A DNA stretch of 64,000 nt from Streptomyces radicis (GCF_003626575.1 NZ_RBDY01000006.1:1-64000); one strand, 5' to 3'. Numbered from the stretch's first letter, positions 8,691 through 18,840 are shown. Notes: generated by a model from the letters alone, not told the origin. Translations and numbers: made by a program.

Positions 8691-9461
8691 TCAGCCGATG
8701 GGGGGCCGCTCGACGATCGTGAGCCGCACGGTGTACCGCTCCTCGACCTGCCCGTCGGGGAAGTCGGCGGCGAGCGCCTCGGCCTCATCGGCCAGGATCG
8801 GCTCGGACTCCTCGGGCGGGAGGACGGCGAACGGCGAGTGCGTGGCCAGGGTCGCGACATGGACGGTCAACGGGACGGTGCGGCTCCACGTCAGCTCGCG
8901 GTAGACGGGCGAGAGCGCGGGGTCGATCTCGCGGACGAGGCCCGGGGCGAGCGTGGTGACGCTGTGGCGGCGGTAGGCGGGCAGCCGTCGTTCGAGGCGT
9001 TCGAGCTGGGCGACGGCCCAGGGCGCGGTGCGGTCGGCGACGTTCCACCACAGGGCGAGCGCGCCGCCGGGCCGCAGGACGCGCAGGGCCTCGGGAACGG
9101 AGCGGGCCGGGGTGGTCCAGTGCCACGACTGGGCGTAGGTGACCAGGTCGAACGTGTCGGGCGCGAACGGCAGCGCGTCGCCGCTCGCCCTGACCAGCGT
9201 GACGCCAGGCAGCCGCAGGCGCAGCTCGGCCGCCATGCCGGGGCCCGGCTCGACGGCGACGACGCGGGCGCCGCGTTCGTGCATGGGGCGGGTGCCTATG
9301 CCGGTGCCCGCGCCCACGTCGGCGACGGCCGCTCCGGCGAACGGGCGGCCCGCCAGCTCCTCCACCGCGTCGTAGAGGGCGGGCGGGTAGGTCGGGCGGG
9401 CGACGGCGTACTGGGCGGCGACGGCGTTGAACGAGCCGGCGAAGTCCGGGGTGGTGGTCAT
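8691..9461 (-). CDS. Class I SAM-dependent methyltransferase
   Basis: A 256-residue methyltransferase of the UbiE/Methyltransf_11 kind. The SAM-binding motif I VADVGAGTG is at 46-54, and an acidic residue ends the second strand (AVEPG). The post-I region DALPFAPDTFDLVTYAQSWHW resembles proteins annotated as putative small-molecule methyltransferases; the substrate is unknown. A GGGGGAG Shine-Dalgarno supports the ATG at 9461 over a TTG at 9470. It ends 16 nt before proC, so both are probably co-transcribed. Confidence 0.88.
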   Translation of the reverse strand: MTTTPDFAGSFNAVAAQYAVARPTYPPALYDAVEELAGRPFAGAAVADVGAGTGIGTRPMHERGARVVAVEPGPGMAAELRLRLPGVTLVRASGDALPFAPDTFDLVTYAQSWHWTTPARSVPEALRVLRPGGALALWWNVADRTAPWAVAQLERLERRLPAYRRHSVTTLAPGLVREIDPALSPVYRELTWSRTVPLTVHVATLATHSPFAVLPPEESEPILADEAEALAADFPDGQVEERYTVRLTIVERPPIG

Positions 9462-9466
9462 GGCGG

Positions 9467-9610
9467 TCAACTCCCCCGCCGTGACCGCCTTACACCACGG
9501 GAGCCCGTGCCGCGCGGCGGCCTCGGGTGCTCCCGGGGGAAGCCGTCGTTGGCGTACTCGCCGCGCGGCACGGGCCGCAGGCGGCGGACGAGTCTGTGCA
9601 GGCCACGCAT
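9467..9610 (-). CDS. Small basic protein, 47 aa (putative)
   Basis: A short frame, ATG at 9610 and TGA at 9467, beginning MRGLHRLVRRLRPVPRGEYA. A good Shine-Dalgarno (GAAGGAGAT, 4-5 nt spacing) precedes it, and it ends 5 nt before the methyltransferase start, as in an operon. It has no recognisable domain and is highly basic. It overlaps the 3' part of the 9490-9753 frame in another phase, so at most part of each can be conserved. Function unknown. Confidence 0.5.
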   Translation of the reverse strand: MRGLHRLVRRLRPVPRGEYANDGFPREHPRPPRGTGSRGVRRSRRGS

Positions 9611-9753
9611 CGGGATCTCCTTCTCGGTCGGTCCTGTCGGTCCAGCTCGCGCATCATGCGCTCCGTCGAGGCCACGGACTTGCGGGTCTCGGTCAGCTCG
9701 TCGGTGTCACGGCGCAGGATCTCGGAGGCCGGTGTGGCGGCCGCGTCGTTCAC
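9490..9753 (-). CDS. Small coiled-coil-like protein downstream of ArsR regulator (putative)
   Basis: The GTG at 9753 overlaps the ArsR-type regulator stop (GTGA), pointing to translational coupling. Residues 1-47 are charged, helical and coil-like (for example SEILRRDTDELTETRKSV and ERMMRELDRQD). From about residue 48 the composition becomes Cys/Ser/Ala/Pro-rich and overlaps the better-initiated 47-aa frame, so the natural product may be shorter or the site may hold a frameshift. Regulator plus small coiled-coil gene suggests a common unit. No function is assigned. Confidence 0.5.
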   Translation of the reverse strand: MNDAAATPASEILRRDTDELTETRKSVASTERMMRELDRQDRPRRRSRCVACTDSSAACGPCRAASTPTTASPGSTRGRRAARAPVV

Positions 9754-10064
9754 TGCGTTTCCTCTTTCCGGCGCTCCAGCGTGGCCGCCGCGTCCGCGAT
9801 GGTGCGGGGGCTCAGCTCGTAGAGGAACGGGGCCACCTCGAAGAACTTCATGGCCTTGCCGTCCTCCGACAGCTCCAGCGACCCGATCACGAGTCCGGCG
9901 GCCTCGAGCCGCTGGAGGTGCATGTGGAGCAGCGGGCGGCTCATGCCGATCTCGCGGGCGAGCTTGCTGACGTAGTTCCGTTCGAGGGCGAGCGCGGCGA
10001 CGATGCGCATGCGGTGCGGGTTGCCAAGGGCGGTCAGAACCTTCAGCAGCTCGTCACCGCTCAT
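9750..10064 (-). CDS. ArsR-type winged-helix transcriptional regulator
   Basis: A 104-residue helix-turn-helix protein. The order KVLTALGNPHRMRIVAALAL, then KLAREIGMSRPLLHMHLQRLEAAGLV, matches the HTH_20/ArsR fold with the recognition helix near residues 43-60. No cysteine metal-site motif is visible, so metal sensing is not supported. The ATG at 10064 follows GGAGGG with 5 nt spacing. The stop overlaps the next small gene, and the set probably continues to the methyltransferase. It likely regulates its own operon. Confidence 0.85.
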   Translation of the reverse strand: MSGDELLKVLTALGNPHRMRIVAALALERNYVSKLAREIGMSRPLLHMHLQRLEAAGLVIGSLELSEDGKAMKFFEVAPFLYELSPRTIADAAATLERRKEETQ

Positions 10065-10200
10065 CGCGGCCCTCCGTTCCGGGTGGTGCCAGGCCAGATT
10101 CTCAGCGCCCCCCGAACCTGTCAATCCGAGCTGACACATGTCCGGGGCCGTTAAGGGGAGTCCCCTAGGGATCCGTGCCCGGGGGCGCGCGGGAAACGCC

Positions 10201-10734
10201 TCAGGGGTGCCGGGACTTGCGCCCCCCGGGGCGCGCTCGCCTCCCCGGGTGCCCCGAACGCTTCGCGGTACGCCGGTGGAATCGGGCCACCGCCGCCTCG
10301 TGGTCCGCCCGGAGCAGCCGCTCGCCCGGCGCCTCGACCGCGCTGCGCACCGCGTACGCCGCGAACACGCCGACGAAGCCCACCACCTTGATGCTGCGGA
10401 ACGCCGACTCGTCCACGGCGTCCTCGCCCCTCGGGCGGCTGTACCCGGACCAGGTGCGGATGAACGCCATCACGCCGCACATCACGAGCGCGACCACCAC
10501 GAGCGCCCGCAGCCAGCCCGCGGTGCCCGACCCCTCGAGGCCCGCGTACACGAACCACAGCAGCAGCGCCCCCGCCACCGTCCCGGCCGCCGCGAGCCCG
10601 CAGAGCGCGGCACGGCGTATCCGATAGCCGCGGGTGTGCTCGACCCAGGACGTGCCGTAGAACCTGATGGGCTCGGGGCGCGGCTCGTCGTCGTCCGACC
10701 CGTTCCGCGCGCCCTGCGGGGGTGTTGTGGACAT
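10201..10734 (-). CDS. Two-helix membrane protein of unknown function
   Basis: A 177-residue protein with an acidic N-terminus (about 1-40), two hydrophobic helices at about 43-65 and 75-95, and a very basic C-terminal tail from about 140 (HRRTAKRSGH onward). I do not recognise a family with a known function. It lies 74 nt downstream of ilvD on the same strand but need not share its role. The ATG at 10734 lacks a strong Shine-Dalgarno, so the start is only probable. Confidence 0.7.
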   Translation of the reverse strand: MSTTPPQGARNGSDDDEPRPEPIRFYGTSWVEHTRGYRIRRAALCGLAAAGTVAGALLLWFVYAGLEGSGTAGWLRALVVVALVMCGVMAFIRTWSGYSRPRGEDAVDESAFRSIKVVGFVGVFAAYAVRSAVEAPGERLLRADHEAAVARFHRRTAKRSGHPGRRARPGGRKSRHP

Positions 10735-10808
10735 ACGGACGATTATGACGGGGGGGTCCGACAGCGTCCTCCGCCGTCCCCCGCCGAAGCGGCCGACGCC
10801 CGGCCCGT

Positions 10809-12653
10809 TCAGCCCTCGATCTTGCTGATGTCCCGCACCGCGCCCTTGTCGGCGCTCGTGGCCATGGCCGCGTAGGCGCGCAGCGCGAGCGACACCTTTC
10901 GGTCGCGCGCCACGGGCGCGAACCGGCCGCCGAGCGCCTCCCGGCGCTCCGCCAGCTCCTCGTCGGAGACCTTCAGCTCGATCGCGCGGGACGGGATGTC
11001 GATGCGGATGGGGTCCCCGTCGCGCACCAGGCCGATCGTGCCGCCCGCCGCGGCCTCGGGCGAGACATGGCCGATGGACAGGCCCGACGTGCCGCCGGAG
11101 AACCGGCCGTCGGTGACCAGGGCGCACGCGGCGCCGAGCCCGCGGCCCTTGAGGAACGCCGTCGGGTACAGCATCTCCTGCATGCCGGGCCCGCCGCGCG
11201 GCCCCTCGTACCGGACGACGACCACGTCGCCCTCCTTGACGCGCTTGGCGAGGATCGCCTCGACGGCCTCCTCCTGGGACTCCACGACCACGGCGGGGCC
11301 CTCGAAGGACCAGATCGACTCGTCCACGCCCGCGGTCTTCACGACGCAGCCGTCCTCGGCCAGGTTCCCGTAGAGGACGGCGAGGCCGCCGTCGGCCGAG
11401 TAGGCGTGCGCGACGTCACGCACGCAGCCGCCCGCAGCGTCGGTGTCCAGCGACTCCCAGCGCTCGGACTGCGAGAACGCCTCGGCCGAGCGCTTGCACC
11501 CCGGCGCCGCATGGAACAGCTCCAGCGCCTCGGGCGAAGGCGAACCCCCGCGGATGTCCCAGCGCTTGAGCCACTCGCCGAGGGAGTCGCTGTGGACGGT
11601 GTGCACGTCCTCGTCGAGCAGCCCGCCGCGCTGCAACTCGCCCAGGATCGCGGGGATGCCGCCCGCCCGGTGCACGTCCTCCATGTGGTAGGCGCCATTG
11701 GGGGCGACCTTGCACACGCACGGCACGCGGCGCGAGACGGCGTCGATGTCGGACATGCCGAAGTCGAGGCCCGCCTCCTGCGCGGCGGCGAGCAGGTGCA
11801 GCACGGTGTTGGTCGAGCCGCCCATGCCGACGTCCAGGGCCATGGCGTTCTCGAACGCGGCGCGCGAGGCGATCGCGCGCGGCAGCACCGTCGCGTCGTC
11901 CTGGTCGTAGTACCGGCGCGTGACGTCCACGACCGTGCGGCCCGCGGCCTCGTACAGCTCCCGGCGCGCGGTGTGGGTGGCGAGCACCGAGCCGTTCCCT
12001 GGCAGGGCCAGGCCGAGGGCCTCGACCAGGCAGTTCATGGAGTTGGCCGTGAACATGCCGGAGCAGGAGCCGCACGTGGGACACGCGGCCTCCTCGATGC
12101 GCAGCAGGTCCTCGTCGGACGTGGTGTCGGCGACGGCCTCGGACATGGCGTGGATCAGGTCGAGGTTGGACCTGACCGTGCCGTCGACGAGGGTCGTCTT
12201 GCCCGCCTCCATGGGGCCGCCCGAGACGAAGACGGTCGGGATGTTCAGGCGCAGGGCGGCCATCAGCATGCCCGGGGTGATCTTGTCGCAGTTGGAGATG
12301 CAGATCAGGGCGTCGGCGCAGTGCGCCTCCACCATGTACTCCACGGAGTCGGCGATCAGGTCGCGCGAGGGCAGGGAGTAGAGCATGCCGCCGTGGCCCA
12401 TGGCGATGCCGTCGTCGACGGCGATCGTGTTGAACTCGCGGGGAACGCCGCCCGCCGCCGAGATCGCCTCGGAGACGATCCGGCCGACCGGCTGGAGGTG
12501 GGTGTGGCCCGGCACGAACTCCGTGAAGCTGTTGGCCACGGCGACGATCGGCTTCCCGAAGTCCTCGCGCGCTACGCCGGCGGCCCGGAGCAGGGCGCGG
12601 GCTCCCGCCATGTTGCGGCCGTGGGTGACGGTGCGGGACCTCAGTGTCGCCAT
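10809..12653 (-). CDS. ilvD: Dihydroxy-acid dehydratase
   Basis: A 614-residue enzyme of valine, leucine and isoleucine biosynthesis that dehydrates 2,3-dihydroxy-3-methylbutanoate. The iron-sulphur and active-site blocks [10 protein letters not shown] (C122) and [17 protein letters not shown] (C191, C194, C197) are intact, and the N-terminus [20 protein letters not shown] is typical. The length matches the long, E. coli-like [4Fe-4S] form. A GGAGAGGGTCTCC-type palindromic Shine-Dalgarno precedes the ATG. It stands alone, without other ilv genes in the window. Confidence 0.98.
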   Translation of the reverse strand: MATLRSRTVTHGRNMAGARALLRAAGVAREDFGKPIVAVANSFTEFVPGHTHLQPVGRIVSEAISAAGGVPREFNTIAVDDGIAMGHGGMLYSLPSRDLIADSVEYMVEAHCADALICISNCDKITPGMLMAALRLNIPTVFVSGGPMEAGKTTLVDGTVRSNLDLIHAMSEAVADTTSDEDLLRIEEAACPTCGSCSGMFTANSMNCLVEALGLALPGNGSVLATHTARRELYEAAGRTVVDVTRRYYDQDDATVLPRAIASRAAFENAMALDVGMGGSTNTVLHLLAAAQEAGLDFGMSDIDAVSRRVPCVCKVAPNGAYHMEDVHRAGGIPAILGELQRGGLLDEDVHTVHSDSLGEWLKRWDIRGGSPSPEALELFHAAPGCKRSAEAFSQSERWESLDTDAAGGCVRDVAHAYSADGGLAVLYGNLAEDGCVVKTAGVDESIWSFEGPAVVVESQEEAVEAILAKRVKEGDVVVVRYEGPRGGPGMQEMLYPTAFLKGRGLGAACALVTDGRFSGGTSGLSIGHVSPEAAAGGTIGLVRDGDPIRIDIPSRAIELKVSDEELAERREALGGRFAPVARDRKVSLALRAYAAMATSADKGAVRDISKIEG

Positions 12654-12808
12654 GGTGGAGACCCTCTCCTTCGGGGAGGCGGTGCGTCGACTGCTACCCG
12701 AGGCTACGCCTGCCGCCCGCGTTCCGGGATGCCGATACCGCGATACGAGACACGCCGTTGACGCGGCGGCTACCCTGGCTTGGCCACAGGGACGACCGGG
12801 GGGTTGGC

Positions 12809-13828
12809 ATGACCACGGGGGAACGGATACGGATCGGCGCGCCGCGCCCGGTGGTGCTCACGCACGCGGGGGCCGCCGTCGGCTGGCTCGCGCTCGCCGT
12901 CGCGGCCTGGCGCGGGCAGCTCTCCGCGCTGCCGCTGGTGGCGACCGCCCTTGCCGCGCTCCACGCGCTGGCGGGCGCGCGCCTGGCGCGCACCGCCGTG
13001 ATCCTCACGCCCACCGGGGTGCACGACCGGCGGCTGACCGGGCAGGAGACGGTCACGCCGTGGTCCGACCTGCGGCTGATCACGGTCGCGCCAGGGGCCG
13101 TCGAGCTGCTGACCAAGGGCGGGGAACGCCGCAGGCCCCCGGCCCTGCGCGGCGGCCCAGGCGTCTCGCCGCGGCGGTTCGCCGAGCGCGTCGCGCTGCT
13201 GCGCTCCGCGATACCCGAGGGCGTGGACATCCCCGTGGGCGAGCCGCCGTCCGGCGGCTGGAACGGACGTCGGCGCGCGGGGGCGGGCGCGGCGGTCCTG
13301 GCGGGCGCGTTGGTCGTGATGGGCGCCGCCGTTCGCGCCGACGCGCCGTGGGAGGCCGACTGGTGGCCCGGCGGCGACGTGCTGGCGAGCGCGCCCGAGC
13401 CGTGCGCGCTGGGCGAGGGAACGGCGGACGCGCTCGGCCTGCAACGGCAGCCGCCGCCCGAGCTACCGCCGGGGCAGGACGACGCCGAGACCACGGGCTG
13501 CGCGTACTCCGGCGACCGCGGCAGGCTGTCCCTCGTCCTCACCCTGCACCCGTGGGAGGGCTCCGCGGCCGAGTCCCCGGCCGACGCGGCCAGCTCCGCC
13601 TACTACGCGGCCAAGCCCACCACCCTCGAGTCCGATGAGATCGACGGGGCGACATGGCAGGTGAGCAGGGACGCGCGAGGGCAGGAGATGTGGCTGCTCT
13701 CCTCCAACGTCTGGGCCGTCGTGAGCTATCACGACTTCACCCCCGACGAGGAGCCCGAGCTCCCCGCCGCGCTGGACGAGGAGCTGACCGCGCTGGCCGA
13801 GCGCGTGGTGGCGGCGCTCAGGGACTGA
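12809..13828 (+). CDS. Membrane protein with PH-like N-terminal domain, function unknown
   Basis: A 339-residue protein. Two N-terminal helices (about 18-36 and 40-58) are followed by a strand-rich stretch ([13 protein letters not shown] to [13 protein letters not shown]) resembling bacterial PH-like domains. A further helix lies at about 152-172, and a C-terminal domain containing two cysteines follows (EPCALGEG and GCAYSG), probably outside the cell and possibly disulphide-linked. The ATG is at 12809. It overlaps the convergent gene 13818-14705 by 11 bp. No specific function is supported. Confidence 0.72.
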   Translation: MTTGERIRIGAPRPVVLTHAGAAVGWLALAVAAWRGQLSALPLVATALAALHALAGARLARTAVILTPTGVHDRRLTGQETVTPWSDLRLITVAPGAVELLTKGGERRRPPALRGGPGVSPRRFAERVALLRSAIPEGVDIPVGEPPSGGWNGRRRAGAGAAVLAGALVVMGAAVRADAPWEADWWPGGDVLASAPEPCALGEGTADALGLQRQPPPELPPGQDDAETTGCAYSGDRGRLSLVLTLHPWEGSAAESPADAASSAYYAAKPTTLESDEIDGATWQVSRDARGQEMWLLSSNVWAVVSYHDFTPDEEPELPAALDEELTALAERVVAALRD

Positions 13829-14705
13829 CGGGGCCTTCCTCCGGGTCGGCCGGGTCCGCCGGGTCCGCCGGGTGCGGCGCGAGCAGCGGCAGCAGCCGTG
13901 GCCCCGAGCCGATGCGCCGCGCGCACAGCTCGGCCAGCTGGTCGTAGCCCTCCTTGCCCATCAGCTCGGTCAGCTCGGCGCGGTAGGTGACATAGAGCGG
14001 CTCGGCCGCGCCGTGCGCGAGCGGGGCGCCGGTGCACCACCAGTGCAGGTCGTGGCCGCCGGGGCCCCAGCCGCGGCGGTCGTACTCGCCGATCGAGACG
14101 ATCAGGCGCTGCTCGCCGTCCGGCTGCTCGACCCACTCGTAGGTGCGCCGCACGGGCAGCTGCCAGCAGACGTCGGGCTTGGTCTCGAGCGGCTCGCGGC
14201 CCTCGTCGAGCGCGAGCGTGTGCAGCGCGCAGCCCTCTCCCCCGGCGAACCCCGGCCTGTTGAGGAAGATGCAGGCGCCCTGGAAACGGCGGGTGCGCCG
14301 CTCGCCGTCCTCGTCCAACTCGACCCAGCCGTCCGCCGAGCGGCCCTCGTCGTGGAACTGCCAGGACCCGGGCGTCAGTCGCTCGGCGTGCCCGGCCACG
14401 CGGCGTTCGTCGTCCTCGTCGGAGAAGTGCGCGCCCAGCGTGCAGCAGCCGTCGCTCGCCCGGCCCGCCTGGATGCCCTGGCAGCCGCGCCCGAAGACGC
14501 ACTGCCAGCGGGAGGTCAGCCACGTCAGGTCGCAGCGGAACACCTGCTCCGCGTCGGCCGGATCGGGGAACTCGACCCAGGCGCGCGGATGGTCGAGCGC
14601 CGTCTCGTCCCCCGCCGCGCGCCGGCGCGCGCCGTCGAACCTGGGGGGTGCGGGGGTGCTGGGTGGGGCGGTTCTGCCCGGCTTCGCCCTCTTCGTCTTG
14701 GCCAC
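13818..14705 (-). CDS. Cysteine-rich conserved protein, DUF3109/YkgJ-like
   Basis: A 295-residue soluble protein with a distinctive cysteine set: C58, C69, C75, C87-C88, C145, C159 and C180, in blocks [30 protein letters not shown] and [11 protein letters not shown]. The order and the KPxxCWxLP block recall DUF3109/YkgJ proteins, thought to bind a metal or iron-sulphur centre; that is inference from pattern. The GTG at 14705 is chosen because the frame upstream loses protein character; its Shine-Dalgarno is weak. The C-terminus ends in [10 protein letters not shown] repeats. Confidence 0.78.
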   Translation of the reverse strand: MAKTKRAKPGRTAPPSTPAPPRFDGARRRAAGDETALDHPRAWVEFPDPADAEQVFRCDLTWLTSRWQCVFGRGCQGIQAGRASDGCCTLGAHFSDEDDERRVAGHAERLTPGSWQFHDEGRSADGWVELDEDGERRTRRFQGACIFLNRPGFAGGEGCALHTLALDEGREPLETKPDVCWQLPVRRTYEWVEQPDGEQRLIVSIGEYDRRGWGPGGHDLHWWCTGAPLAHGAAEPLYVTYRAELTELMGKEGYDQLAELCARRIGSGPRLLPLLAPHPADPADPADPEEGPVSP

Positions 14706-14741
14706 AAACGCCAGGGTAAGGGCACGGTAGCGTTGACGGTC

Positions 14742-15692
14742 ATGAGGCTCGGAGTTCTGGACGTCGGTTCCAACACGGTCCACCTGCTCGTCGTCGACGC
14801 GCATCGGGGCGCGCGCCCCCTGCCGGCGTCCTCGCACAAGACCGAGCTGCGGCTCGCCGAGCTGCTCGAGGCGGACGGGTCGATCGGCGACGCGGGCGTG
14901 GAGCGGCTGATCGCCACGGTGCGCAAGGCACTTGAGGTGGCGGAGGACCAGGGAGTCGCGGATCTCCTGCCGTTCGCGACGTCGGCGGTCAGGGAGGCGA
15001 CCAACGCGGACTCCGTGCTGGCGCGCGTCGCGGCCGAGACCGGGGTGACGCTGCGGGTGCTCTCGGGGGAGGACGAGGCGCGGCTGACGTTCCTCGCGGC
15101 GCGGCGGTGGCTCGGCTGGTCGGCGGGGCGGCTGCTGATGTTCGACATCGGGGGCGGCTCGTTGGAGATCGCCTTCGGCCTCGACGAGGAGCCGGACGCG
15201 GCGGCGTCGTTGCCGCTCGGCGCGGGGCGGCTGACGGCGGCGCGGCTGCCGGGCGACCCCCCTGACCCGGCGGACGTGCGGACGCTCCGGCGCCATGTCC
15301 GCTCCGAACTCGCCCGCGTCGTCGGGAACTTCACCCGCCATGGCGCCCCCGACCGGGTCGTGGGGACGTCGAAGAGCTTCAAGCAGCTGGCGCGGATCGC
15401 GGGCGCGGCCCGCTCGGCCGACGGCCTGTACGTGCGGCGCGAGCTGGGCCGCGAGGACCTGCGGGCGTGGGGGCAGCGGCTGACCGGGATGCCCGTGCGC
15501 GAACGCCAGCAGCTCCCCGGCGTCTCCGAGGGCCGGGCCAGGCAGCTGCTGGCGGGCGCGCTCGTGGCCGAGGCGGCGATGGATCTCTTCGGCGTGGAGA
15601 CCATGGAGATCTGCCCCTGGGCGCTGCGCGAGGGCGTGATCCTGCGGCGCCTCGACCGGATGCGGATGGCCGAGACCGCCGCCGCGGCCTGA
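14742..15692 (+). CDS. ppx: Ppx/GppA family exopolyphosphatase
   Basis: A 316-residue phosphatase of the actin-like ASKHA fold. The phosphate-1 loop [13 protein letters not shown] is at 6-18 and the second loop [13 protein letters not shown] near 133-145. The length fits the short actinobacterial enzymes without the extra C-terminal domain; it should degrade polyphosphate or (p)ppGpp-type substrates. The ATG at 14742 starts only 36 nt from the divergent cysteine-rich gene, so their promoters must overlap or one is leaderless. Confidence 0.93.
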   Translation: MRLGVLDVGSNTVHLLVVDAHRGARPLPASSHKTELRLAELLEADGSIGDAGVERLIATVRKALEVAEDQGVADLLPFATSAVREATNADSVLARVAAETGVTLRVLSGEDEARLTFLAARRWLGWSAGRLLMFDIGGGSLEIAFGLDEEPDAAASLPLGAGRLTAARLPGDPPDPADVRTLRRHVRSELARVVGNFTRHGAPDRVVGTSKSFKQLARIAGAARSADGLYVRRELGREDLRAWGQRLTGMPVRERQQLPGVSEGRARQLLAGALVAEAAMDLFGVETMEICPWALREGVILRRLDRMRMAETAAAA

Positions 15693-15712
15693 CCGTTCGG
15701 CGCGCCCCGGAC

Positions 15713-16450
15713 CTATGGCGTGCGGCGGCGCAGGGTGACCGCGCCGAGGGCCAGGACCCCGAGGGCGATGCCCGAGACGACGACCACGTCGCGCCAGAAG
15801 TCGCCGGTGACCTCGGCGTTGCGCAGCACCTGGGTCATGCCGTCGACGGCGTAGGACATGGGCAGGACGTTCGACGCGTACTCGAGCACCGGCTGCATCG
15901 TGTCGCGCGGCGCGAACAGGCCGCACAGCAGCAGCTGCGGGAAGATCACCGCGGGCATGAACTGCACCGCCTGGAACTCCGAGGCGGCGAACGCCGAGAC
16001 GAACAGGCCGAGCGCGGTGCCGAGCAGGGCGTTCAGCAGGGCGACGAGCAGCAGCAGCCAGGGCGAGCCCGCGATGTCCAGGTCGAGGAGCCACAGCGCG
16101 ACCCCGGTCGCGAGCCCGGCCTGCGCGACCGCGAACGCGCCGAAGGCGAGCGCGTATCCGGCGATCACGTCGCCCTTCCCCAGCGGCATCGTGAGCAGCC
16201 GCTCCAGCGTGCCCGAGGTGCGCTCGCGCAGCGTCGCGATCGAGGTGACCAGGAACATCGTGACCATCGGGAAGATGCCGAGCAGCGACGAGCCGATGAA
16301 CGCGAAACGGCCGGGGTCGGCGTCGAACACGTAGTACAGCAGGACCAGCAGCAGCACCGGCACCAGCAGGAGCAGCGCCATCGTGCGCGGATCGTGGCCC
16401 AGCTGGCGCAGCACGCGGCGGGCGGTGGCGAGGGTGCGGGTGACGGTCAT
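15713..16450 (-). CDS. ABC-2 type transporter permease
   Basis: A 245-residue permease with about six transmembrane helices and the ABC-2 signature [24 protein letters not shown] after the second helix. It pairs with the ATPase just upstream, whose stop overlaps its start (ATGA at 16447-16450). The pair resembles drug or antibiotic efflux systems of the DrrA/DrrB type. It converges on ppx with a 20-nt gap. Confidence 0.9.
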   Translation of the reverse strand: MTVTRTLATARRVLRQLGHDPRTMALLLLVPVLLLVLLYYVFDADPGRFAFIGSSLLGIFPMVTMFLVTSIATLRERTSGTLERLLTMPLGKGDVIAGYALAFGAFAVAQAGLATGVALWLLDLDIAGSPWLLLLVALLNALLGTALGLFVSAFAASEFQAVQFMPAVIFPQLLLCGLFAPRDTMQPVLEYASNVLPMSYAVDGMTQVLRNAEVTGDFWRDVVVVSGIALGVLALGAVTLRRRTP

Positions 16451-17253
16451 CGGTCACCCTCCCCGTTCTCGCTCTCGCCGTTCTCGCTCTCGCGCGCCCG
16501 GTCGGCGTCCACCAGGCGGAGGAACGCCTCCTCGACGGACCCGGCCCCGGTGCGTTCGCGCAGCTCCGCCGGGGCGCCCTCGGCGAGCAGGCGCCCGTCG
16601 CGCATCAGCAGCAGCCGCTGGCAGCGGTCGGCCTCGTCCATCACGTGCGACGAGATCAGCAGCGTCGCCCCGCGCTCGGCGGCGAGCCGGTGGAACAGCG
16701 CCCACAGGTCGCGCCGCAGCACCGGGTCGAGGCCCACCGTCGGCTCGTCGAGGACCAGCAGCTCGGGCGTGCCGAGCAGGGCGACGGCCAGCGAGACGCG
16801 GGAGCGCTGGCCGCCGGAGAGGCGGGCGGCGAGCGCGTCGGCGTGCGACGTGAGGTCCACGTCGCCGAGCGCGCCCGCCACAGCGCGGGCCCGCTCGGCG
16901 CGGGGGATGCCGAGGACGGCGGCGTAGTAGTCGAGGTTCTGCCGCACGGTCAGGTCGAGATAGACGGAAGGGGCCTGCGTCACATAGCCGAGCCGGTGGC
17001 GCAGCGCGGCGCTGCCCGCGGGTGCGCCGAGCACGCGCAGGTCGCCCGTGACCCTGGCCTGGGCGCCGACGACCGCCCGCATCAGCGTCGTCTTGCCGCA
17101 GCCCGAGGGGCCGAGCAGCCCGGTGACGCTGCCACGTTCCACCGTGAAGTCGAGCCCCTTGAGCACCTGGGCGGCCCCGCGGCGCACCCGCAGGCCACGG
17201 GCGCGCACGGCGGGCGGCGGGGGCGGATCCCCCACCGGACTTTTATTAATCAT
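16447..17253 (-). CDS. ABC transporter ATP-binding protein of ABC-2 exporter
   Basis: A 268-residue ATPase: Walker [10 protein letters not shown] at 48-56, LSGGQ at 145-149 and Walker B LLVLDE at 165-170. It drives the permease encoded next. A repetitive acidic tail ([10 protein letters not shown]) closes the protein. The first codons after the ATG (ATT AAT AAA AGT) are strikingly AT-rich for this genome and overlap an inverted repeat. The GGGAGG Shine-Dalgarno lies 11 nt upstream. A TetR gene nearby at 18.2 kb could be its regulator, but this is not shown. Confidence 0.92.
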   Translation of the reverse strand: MINKSPVGDPPPPPAVRARGLRVRRGAAQVLKGLDFTVERGSVTGLLGPSGCGKTTLMRAVVGAQARVTGDLRVLGAPAGSAALRHRLGYVTQAPSVYLDLTVRQNLDYYAAVLGIPRAERARAVAGALGDVDLTSHADALAARLSGGQRSRVSLAVALLGTPELLVLDEPTVGLDPVLRRDLWALFHRLAAERGATLLISSHVMDEADRCQRLLLMRDGRLLAEGAPAELRERTGAGSVEEAFLRLVDADRARESENGESENGEGDR

Positions 17254-17262
17254 GCGTTTAAT
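17245..17262 (-). promoter_or_regulatory. AT-rich inverted repeat over exporter start codon
   Basis: Minus strand reads ATTAAACGCATGATTAAT: arms ATTAA and TTAAT separated by 8 nt, with the ATG of the exporter ATPase inside. Such an AT patch is exceptional here and lies immediately after the Shine-Dalgarno. It could be an operator for a TetR-type repressor, or simply a low-structure translation start. No -10/-35 pair could be placed with confidence. Confidence 0.4.
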
Positions 17263-17326
17263 ATCCTCCCCCCGGCGGCCCTCGGTCAAGCGGGGAACTC
17301 GGCACACCCGACGTAGGCTTGGCGCC

Positions 17327-18169
17327 GTGACGGAACAGGTACCGATCCCGGAAGCGAAGGTCGCGCTCTCGACGGCCTCCGTCTATCCGGAGAACACCGC
17401 GGCCGCCTTCGAGATAGCCGGGAGCCTGGGCTACGACGGCGTCGAGGTGATGGTGTGGACGGACCCGGTGAGCCAGGACCTCGACACCCTCCGCCGCCTG
17501 TCCGACGAGCACGAGGTACCCGTTCTCGCCGTGCACGCCCCCTGCCTGCTGATCACCCAGCGCGTCTGGGGCACCGACCCCTGGCGCAAGCTGCTGCGCA
17601 CCAACGACGCGGCGAAGCGGCTCGGGGCCGCCACCGTCGTCGTGCATCCGCCGTTCCGCTGGCAGCGCGGCTACGCCCGCGACTTCGTCTCGGGCGTCCG
17701 GCGCATCGGCCAGGAGACCGACGTCCGATTCGCAGTGGAGAACATGTACCCCTGGCGTTACCGGGACCGCGAGATGCTGGCGTACGCCCCCGGCTGGGAT
17801 CCGACCCAGGAGGACTTCCCGCACTTCACGCTCGACCTCTCCCACACCGCCACCGCCCGCGTGGACGCGCTGTCCATGGCGGACCGCATGGGCGACCGGC
17901 TCGCCCATGTCCACATCGCCGACGGCAACGGCTCGGGCAAGGACGAGCACCTCGTGCCGGGGCGCGGCGGCCAGCCCTGTGGCGCGCTGCTCGAACGCCT
18001 CGCCGCCACCGGGTACCGAGGCCATGTCGTCGTCGAGGTCAACACCCGCCGCGCCGTCTCCGCCGCGGCCCGCCGCGCCGACCTCGCCGAGGCGCTGGCG
18101 TTCACCCGCCTCCACCTCGCGACCGCCGCCCCCTCGCCGCCGCTGCCGGACGGCGCGGACCCCAGGTGA
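17327..18169 (+). CDS. Sugar phosphate isomerase/epimerase-like TIM barrel protein
   Basis: A 280-residue protein of the xylose isomerase-like (AP_endonuc_2) TIM-barrel superfamily. Metal-ligand type positions are visible in [32 protein letters not shown] and [11 protein letters not shown], ending with [10 protein letters not shown]. It is therefore likely a metal-dependent isomerase or epimerase; the substrate is unknown. The GTG at 17327 is 73 nt from the divergent exporter ATPase start. Its stop overlaps a GTG of the TetR gene frame, so the two are probably co-transcribed. Confidence 0.85.
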   Translation: MTEQVPIPEAKVALSTASVYPENTAAAFEIAGSLGYDGVEVMVWTDPVSQDLDTLRRLSDEHEVPVLAVHAPCLLITQRVWGTDPWRKLLRTNDAAKRLGAATVVVHPPFRWQRGYARDFVSGVRRIGQETDVRFAVENMYPWRYRDREMLAYAPGWDPTQEDFPHFTLDLSHTATARVDALSMADRMGDRLAHVHIADGNGSGKDEHLVPGRGGQPCGALLERLAATGYRGHVVVEVNTRRAVSAAARRADLAEALAFTRLHLATAAPSPPLPDGADPR

Positions 18170-18192
18170 ACGCGGACCGACGCGGCCCCCGG

Positions 18193-18840
18193 ATGAACGC
18201 CCCGACCCCGGGAAAGCCCACCCGCAGACGCGGCCGCCCCTCGCGGGCCGAGGCCGCCGAGGGCACCCCGGGCACCAGGGACCGGATCCTGACGTCCGCC
18301 CGCGCCGAGTTCGCCGAACGCGGCTACGACCGCGCCTCCATCCGCGCCATCGCCCGCGGCGCCGAGGTGAACCCCGCGCTGGTGCACCACTACTTCGGCA
18401 CCAAGGAGGGCGTCTTCGCGGCGGCCGTCGCCGCGGCCGCCGCGCCCGCGACCGACGGGCTGGCGCGGGACGAGCGGTTCGATGTGGAGGAGTTCGGGGA
18501 GCGGTTCACGCGGCTGTTCTTCGGGATCTGGGAGAACGCCGCCACCCGCAGCCCTCTGCTCGCCATCGTCCGCTCCGCGCTCAACAACGAGACCGCGGCC
18601 CGCATCTTCCGCGGCTTTGTCACCGCCCAGCTGCTCGGCCGCATCACCGGCGGTCTTGACGCGCCCGACGCCCAGCTGCGGGCCGAGCTGGCCGCGGCAC
18701 AGCTGGTCGGCACGGTGCTGCTGCGCTATGTCCTGAAGATCGAGCCGCTGGCCAGCGCCCCGGCCGAGGAGCTGATCGCGCGCCTGGCCCCCGTTGTCCA
18801 GCACCACCTGACGGGACCGGGCGGCGGGCCGCTGGCGTGA
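18193..18840 (+). CDS. TetR family transcriptional regulator
   Basis: A 215-residue regulator. Residues about 27-75 form the TetR DNA-binding domain (RDRILTSARAEFAERGYDRASIRAIA and NPALVHHYFGTKEGVF), followed by an all-helical ligand/dimer domain. The ATG at 18193 is taken, but a GTG at 18166 overlaps the isomerase stop (GTGA) and would add nine residues; neither has a strong Shine-Dalgarno. Candidate targets are the isomerase operon and the exporter at 15.7-17.3 kb. Confidence 0.9.
   Translation: MNAPTPGKPTRRRGRPSRAEAAEGTPGTRDRILTSARAEFAERGYDRASIRAIARGAEVNPALVHHYFGTKEGVFAAAVAAAAAPATDGLARDERFDVEEFGERFTRLFFGIWENAATRSPLLAIVRSALNNETAARIFRGFVTAQLLGRITGGLDAPDAQLRAELAAAQLVGTVLLRYVLKIEPLASAPAEELIARLAPVVQHHLTGPGGGPLA

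Noticed and set aside
13818..16457. 879-aa reading extending the cysteine-rich protein across ppx
   Set aside because: Beyond 14705 it is the antisense of ppx and loses protein character.
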